Assembly (NCBI GenBank): GCA_964019155.1
Contig: OZ025243.1
Span: 12,879,944 to 12,943,943, forward strand
Direction: 5' to 3'
Origin: Osedax fenrisi
Taxonomy: Eukaryota; Annelida; Polychaeta; Sabellida; Siboglinidae
DNA length: 64,000 nucleotides
Shown here: piece after piece, positions 59,219 to 64,000 of the stretch
Position numbering within the stretch: position 1 is the stretch's first letter
Layout: each line of letters begins with the position of its first letter
Made by a program: the position numbers and the translations under genes
The notes under the pieces: model-generated
Databases searched by the model: none
Seen by the model: the letters and a program-made list of their open reading frames with translations, nothing else
Told to the model about the DNA's origin: nothing

Positions 59219-59226
59219 ATGAACAT
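59189..59226. repeat. Perfect 16-bp-arm hairpin in the pogo-like element
   Basis: ATGTTCATTCAACCCC, loop AAAGGC, then the exact reverse complement. The arm sequence is the element's own terminal motif (compare GGGGTTGAGTGAAC at the left end). Confidence 0.92.
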
Positions 59227-59396
59227 ATGAGTATGAACATATGAACTCAATGAGTATTCCTTATATCTAAAAGTGATATATTAGTTAACTAATATCATAT
59301 ATTATGAAATACAATTTAAATAATTAAGAAAAATTTATTATTACCACAATGATAGCACTTTATACAAAAACATGGTCATACAACCCCACCCTCCCC

Positions 59397-59897
59397 TATA
59401 TTATACTAAATATATTTAGATAATACCATTACATCAATTACATATATAACATTTATTATATATTTATTATAGTATATACAATAATACCAAACATTTTAAA
59501 ACAAAATTAATTTATTCAAATTAATTAATCAAATTATTATATTTATTTTATGCATACCATGGTAGAAATTCGATTCCAAAATATGTCCGAAATATTCACA
59601 TCTATTGATAACTTCAATATATAATAAGATAAATATTCAGAAGAGGTGTATGTCCCACTCTGTATTTCCAATTCTAAAGAACTATATTATTATTATTGGT
59701 CCTGTACCATAGAATAATATAATAGTTAATCCATTATTTATATTAGCTCTATCGAACACGAATACAAAGATATATTTATATACATAATCTGTAAACAATT
59801 GAAACCCTTTAATGAATATAGTCGAAATGTCGGGATCAACAAAATCAACATGTTACTTACATATAAGTCACATCTCTGTTTTATTATGTGTTTTATT

Positions 59898-59933
<36 letters not shown>

Positions 59934-60461
59934 CATATTACATAATTACTTACGAAGATAACTTAATAATGAAAACTTAATACTTAACGATTTATTCTTT
60001 ATGTGTGTAATTTAAAAATAGATTTATTCAATAAATACTTGTAATATGTATGATTATAATAATCTACATATATAAACCAAACCAACCCAAACCAAAGTAA
60101 ACCTAAAATACACTAATATATTAAACATTTTAAAGGTGTATCCTACTTAACATTATAACACATACTTTAAAGGTTTAAAAGAAAATAAAGACCAGTTGAC
60201 TGTACAAACGAGTGTTACCATGCTAATAATATTTCAATATTCGGAATATGAATGGCAGGCCAACTTATTTGTGTAGTTTTGTATTTGTAGTGGTGAATAG
60301 TGATGATCAGTGTGACTTATCCATATATTAGTATGTACAGCCTACTACACATTACCATAATTAATACTTATCGATAGATTTAAACGAATTTATAGTTCGA
60401 TATAACTGGAAATATATATTTATGTTATATATATATCTATATATTAAATAATATATTAAAT

Positions 60462-60504
<43 letters not shown>

Positions 60505-61179
60505 TGTGAATACTAACAATATCGCTAAACTTGCAATGATTACACTGTGAATTATCATCTGTATTATTAATTGTATTAATAATATTAATTATAAATAATT
60601 ATAATTAATTTAATAATTAATTATAATACGTATTTAATACATTAATTTAGATGAACTATTAGTACATAGGTGTATAACGCATATTAATAGATGTATGTGT
60701 AGTATATATGTATAAAATGTAGACTATAGTCTATAATGTATACATTAGATACGCGATGCAGTGTAGGACCTACATATATATGTGAAATGTTGTATATTAT
60801 AGTTAAACAGTAGCAAAACAGTATTATATTGTTACATATATATTGGTAAATAATAAGGTTACTTTAGATATATTAAGATGGTAGTGAATCAATAGTTGTG
60901 TGGCGATCTTTAAGATCACCCCTTACGAATTATTACACAATAGTTGTGGTTTCATCGTAATTAAATTATTATAAATATTTATTAATATTAATATTTTAAT
61001 ATTTTAAAATATATATACATCGAATATACTTAGTCCATTTAAATAATATAAATGAATAATATTTAACTCGCACTATACTGTGTTAGTTATTAAAATGCGA
61101 TTATATAATTAATATTAATACAAATTAATAGTAGCGTATAATTAATAACGATAAATCCCATTATTACCTATTTACTAAC
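59397..61179. other. TMBIM intron, AT-rich
   Basis: A short TMBIM exon is expected here between the 61180 and 56811 exons, but I could not locate it. (TA)n runs lie near 59904 and 60472. Nothing else is supported. Confidence 0.5.
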
Positions 61180-61264
61180 GTAGATAATCAACACGAGCAC
61201 ATTGAGGGGGAACAATCTCATTGGGCAGCAAGTTAACATGGCGTACAATAACGAACTGCTTACA
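61180..61264 (-). CDS. Lifeguard/TMBIM-family gene, exon with LTCCPMRLFPLN
   Basis: On the minus strand, TTACCCGCAG precedes TGTAAGCAG and GTTAGT follows ATCTAC. The exon is 85 nt: one base, then 28 codons ending in phase 0. VSSSLLYAMLTCCPMRLFPL then NVLVLIIY corresponds to the TMBIM region where a transmembrane segment ends in a small Cys/basic cluster followed by (F/Y/A)P-x-N and another hydrophobic segment. It accepts the two leftover bases of the upstream 62102-62052 exon, forming Ile. It is GC-richer than its flanks. Confidence 0.72.
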
Positions 61265-62051
61265 CTGCGGGTAATCACGAGGTGGTATTATGTAATACAA
61301 GCATTGTTAGAGGTTACGTAATATTATAAAGTAATCTATATATATATATATATATATTTTGTATATTACAATGAATCTATTCGACTACATCAACATAACG
61401 TATGTTTTAATAATATATACTTTAAAAAAAAATATTATTTATGTGAATTCTGTGTACTATTTTTTAAATAATAAAATAAATAAAATATAAGTAAAATTGA
61501 TATATACCAAACAATATATTAATTTAATAATATTTATAATTATAATTGTATTTTTTAGCTATATATTTATTCTTGCCGTAAATTATTATGTTAATAAACA
61601 TTACCACTTCGAGATAGCATACTATTATTATTTATACATTAGCTATAGACAATATAGTGTAATAATTGGATCAAAATAATATATATATAGCATTATAACA
61701 AAAATTTATTTTCTTTGGATAAATGTATCTTTTAAATAAAATGTTTTATTATTATTATGAAATTAATATTGATATTAATATGTCACGTACATTTATCCAT
61801 AAAGTGTGATAACATAACTTATTATGTTGAAATGGATATTCTAGTTTTCAAAACAGAAGTTACTGTATGTTCAGCCAGAATTATAAGTATCATTTCAAAT
61901 CATCTCGAAATTTAAGACTAATTATTATAAAATGTAAAAGAAATACTTTATATATAAATATATTATAACTGAATATATATACTATATTTAAATATATACA
62001 TATATTATAATTACACATTAAAATAGATTTAAAGCGAATACAAACACTTAC
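61265..62051. other. TMBIM intron, AT-rich
   Basis: No other feature is supported. The open frame at 61497-61679 is a low-complexity hydrophobic Tyr/Ile sequence. Confidence 0.45.
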
Positions 62052-62102
62052 ATCCAAAGACCCATTTTAAGTTGTGTTTGAAAAAGGAGTTGCAAAGAAT
62101 CT
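62052..62102 (-). CDS. Lifeguard/TMBIM-family gene, small upstream exon
   Basis: On the minus strand, ATTATTATAG precedes AGATTC and an excellent donor GTAAGTG follows TTTGGAT. The exon is 51 nt: one base, 16 codons, two bases. It encodes DSLQLLFQTQLKMGLW, joined to I-VSSSLLYAML of the next exon. In TMBIM proteins this is the loop (V/F-x-x-N-P-x-x-x-W) leading into the segment before the CC cluster. Evidence is good splice signals, matching phase and position-appropriate similarity; the exon is short, so confidence is lower than for its neighbours. Exons further 5' are not found. Confidence 0.55.
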
Positions 62103-62237
62103 CTATAATAATTAAGGTAATTATTAATATTTTATATATTTAAATATTAAGTATATCATAATATTAATAAAGCCATATTACATATGAATATAGTATATAT
62201 ATATGTATAAATATAAAGCTAATTATTAATTATATAT

Positions 62238-62274
<37 letters not shown>

Positions 62275-62343
62275 GTTTTATGAATACATAACATAAATTC
62301 ATAACAAAATATTAAATATTAATACTGATTAAAATATTTAGAT

Positions 62344-62384
<41 letters not shown>

Positions 62385-63694
62385 TATTATTACCGAGTTA
62401 TGAATATTTCATGTTATGGTTAATCAAAGATTCAAAATTAAGTTTAAATATAAAGAGCAGTAATATCAGTTTTAAAAAAATATTATAAATATTTTATTTA
62501 CATTTTACAAATATTTTATTTTTATATGGTTGTATTTGCTTATTTATAATAATTATAGTTACTTTTATATATAAAATCCTATATAATTTTAGAGATAATA
62601 TATTATATTTACTGATTTTCATATAATAGCATTTTTAATAAATAATATATTTATTTCAAAAATCTTATATGTCGCCGGCCGACAATGATAATAATATCTT
62701 CCCTTGTATTCATATTAAACACTGTAATGAAGACTTGAGATACTAATATGTATACATACTACATGCATGATTACAACACGCCTAATAATATTAATAAGTT
62801 ATATATATATTAAAATAATTATAAATTTCTAGTAATTTCAAAATAACAAAATAATTTAATTTTACAAAACATCTATTTTTATGAATTAAATATAGGTTTA
62901 ACATAGTATAGTAATTCTACATACTGTACTGAACATACTATAATACCTTATATGCATATACCATGGTATTTACAATATAATTAACATAAAATGACGATAT
63001 AAAAATTAAAAATGTTCTACTTAATTTAATTCTATACTATTTTATAATATATACCTATATATATGTATATTCATACGTGTATAATAAATTGATAATACGT
63101 GAATAATATGACATACTATTAGCGAAACTTAATCAGAATTTACTTTGTGTAAATTATGTATATATTTTGTTTATTAATTATTTATTTATTAATTCATTCA
63201 AATTAAATTATAATTTAAATATATACTCGTAAATTTATAAAATATTTCAAATTCTACATATATATATATACATATATACATTCTATTATAATAGAATGTT
63301 CTTCAATAATAATATTTGTGTATAAAATCAACTATTCGACTTATTGAAAGTATCTCTATCGATATTAGATTAAGAGCATATTATCTTAATTGGAGCTCCA
63401 ATATATATATATATATTAAACAAATATTAAACGAGATATTCGTAGATGAATAAAAATTATATTTAATATCCTATATTCTAATACATTTTGGACAAGTTAT
63501 TATTGAAATATATTAAAATGGTTATGGGTATCTTCGATTTTTATGTTTAATTAAAAATTTAATTATTTCTGGAGTACCTTTCTATTTATCAAAGCTACTA
63601 TCAGAGAAAAGAAATGGCCTTCCACTGCAACTTTAAGAGTGTCGAATTAGATTACAAATCAGAAAAAGGCCATTCAGGATTTCTGCTGCTTCGA
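62103..63694. other. AT-rich non-coding DNA
   Basis: No gene is firmly supported. (TA)n runs lie near 62240-62275 and 62347-62380. Around 63565-63660 the plus strand reads SGVPFYLSKLLSEKRN, faintly like a LINE RT between motifs A and B, but too weak to call. Confidence 0.4.
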
Positions 63695-63997
63695 TGTTAT
63701 TGTTATTGTTATTATTATTTTTATTTGGTGGAGTCCTTTCATCCCATCCAGGAACTTAGATGAAGTTTTCACTTATAACCATATATGGCTCTAATGTCCC
63801 TTCGAAGCCGATCTCATGTTAAGGCATCTATGGTTTTAACGAGAGCCGATCATTTATTTATACACAATTATATAAGATCACTTCTAAATAATATTTTAAG
63901 ACCCATTTTATAAAATTAATTAATGGTCCGGACGAGGGTCGAACCCGTGTCCAACTGCTTGTGTGTCTGACGCCTTAGCCACTGAGCCACACGGGCA
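63695..63997 (-). mobile_element. Complete tRNA-derived SINE
   Basis: On the minus strand it starts GCCCGTGTGGCTCAGTGGCT (RNA polymerase III A box TGGCTCAGTGG). Then comes ACACGGGTTCGACCC (B box GGTTCGACC), ending the tRNA head near 63925. The body contains ATGCCTTAACATGAGATCGG, CTTCGAAGGGACAT, AAAACTTCATCTAAGTTCCT and GGATGGGATGAAAGGACTCC, with a tail of (AAT/AAC)n. The head's 5' and 3' acceptor strands do not pair, so it is not a functional tRNA. Three other copies occur at 25505, 38040 and 56500. Confidence 0.82.
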
Positions 63998-64000
63998 GTT

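Larger units (their letters stand above)
58832..59396 (+). mobile_element. Pogo-like DNA transposon remnant
   Basis: The left end TATGGGGTTGAGTGAACCAC and the reverse-complemented right end (GGTGGGGTTGTATGACCA) are similar, and GGGGTTGAATGAACAT/ATGTTCATTCAACCCC motifs recur inside. It carries the start of a transposase frame at 59108. The rest of the gene is deleted, so it is an internally deleted copy. The boundaries are approximate. Confidence 0.5.

Noticed and set aside
63925..63997. Possible functional tRNA gene on the minus strand
   Set aside because: A and B boxes are good, but the acceptor strands do not pair, the anticodon arm is poor, and the same body and tail follow in other copies. 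It is the head of a SINE.

Overview
This is a very AT-rich metazoan nuclear segment, probably from an invertebrate; the phylum cannot be fixed from sequence alone. The evidence is interspersed GT-AG exons in kilobase introns, tRNA-derived SINEs, several LINE clades, many hAT-type DNA transposons, and dense (TA)n microsatellites and minisatellites. There are no operons, Shine-Dalgarno sites or other prokaryotic gene organisation. Most long open frames are transposon genes or shadows of simple repeats.

Two host genes are recognisable only as scattered exons, both on the minus strand. (1) A cadherin-superfamily gene: a signal-peptide exon at 28903-28761 splices in phase to a cadherin-repeat exon at 25953-25808; later exons were not found with confidence. 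(2) A Lifeguard/TMBIM (BAX inhibitor-1 family) membrane protein: exons at 62102-62052, 61264-61180, 56811-56724 and 55941-55837. One short exon is missing between the second and third, and the 5' and 3' ends lie outside what I could find. The third exon abuts a 57-copy, 29-bp minisatellite whose unit reproduces its own 3' splice acceptor.

Layout. 1-3.2 kb: AT-rich non-coding DNA. 3.24-6.74 kb: a nearly complete RTE-like LINE with one nonsense codon. 7.16-8.2 kb: a 66-bp x 16 satellite. 9-13 kb: decayed RTE relics and one arm of a dispersed inverted repeat whose partner is at 22 kb. 13.5-16.8 kb: a DNA transposon with CACTG termini, TATACC motifs and candidate exons. 17-25 kb: GC/CpG-rich islands, a foldback element and microsatellites. 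25.8-28.9 kb: cadherin exons, with an 18-bp x 13 array in the intron. 29.3-32.6 kb: a hAT element carrying two nested elements. 34.2-36.7 kb: candidate terminal exon, pogo-like repeat and LINE relic. 39.1-42.3 kb: a hAT element inserted in an RTE relic. 43.2-49.2 kb: an R4/Dong-type LINE (zinc finger, RT, restriction-like endonuclease) split by a ZBED-type hAT transposon. 50.6-51 kb: CR1/L2-like fragment. 51.5-54.9 kb: three related hAT MITEs. 55.6-62.1 kb: TMBIM exons, minisatellite, SINE and pogo-like relic. 63.7-64 kb: a complete SINE.

The strongest structural results rest on exact junctions: 8-bp target-site duplications for six hAT copies, and removal of the 45865-48412 element plus one duplication restoring the LINE frame. 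Everything functional is inferred from motifs seen by eye; no database search was run.
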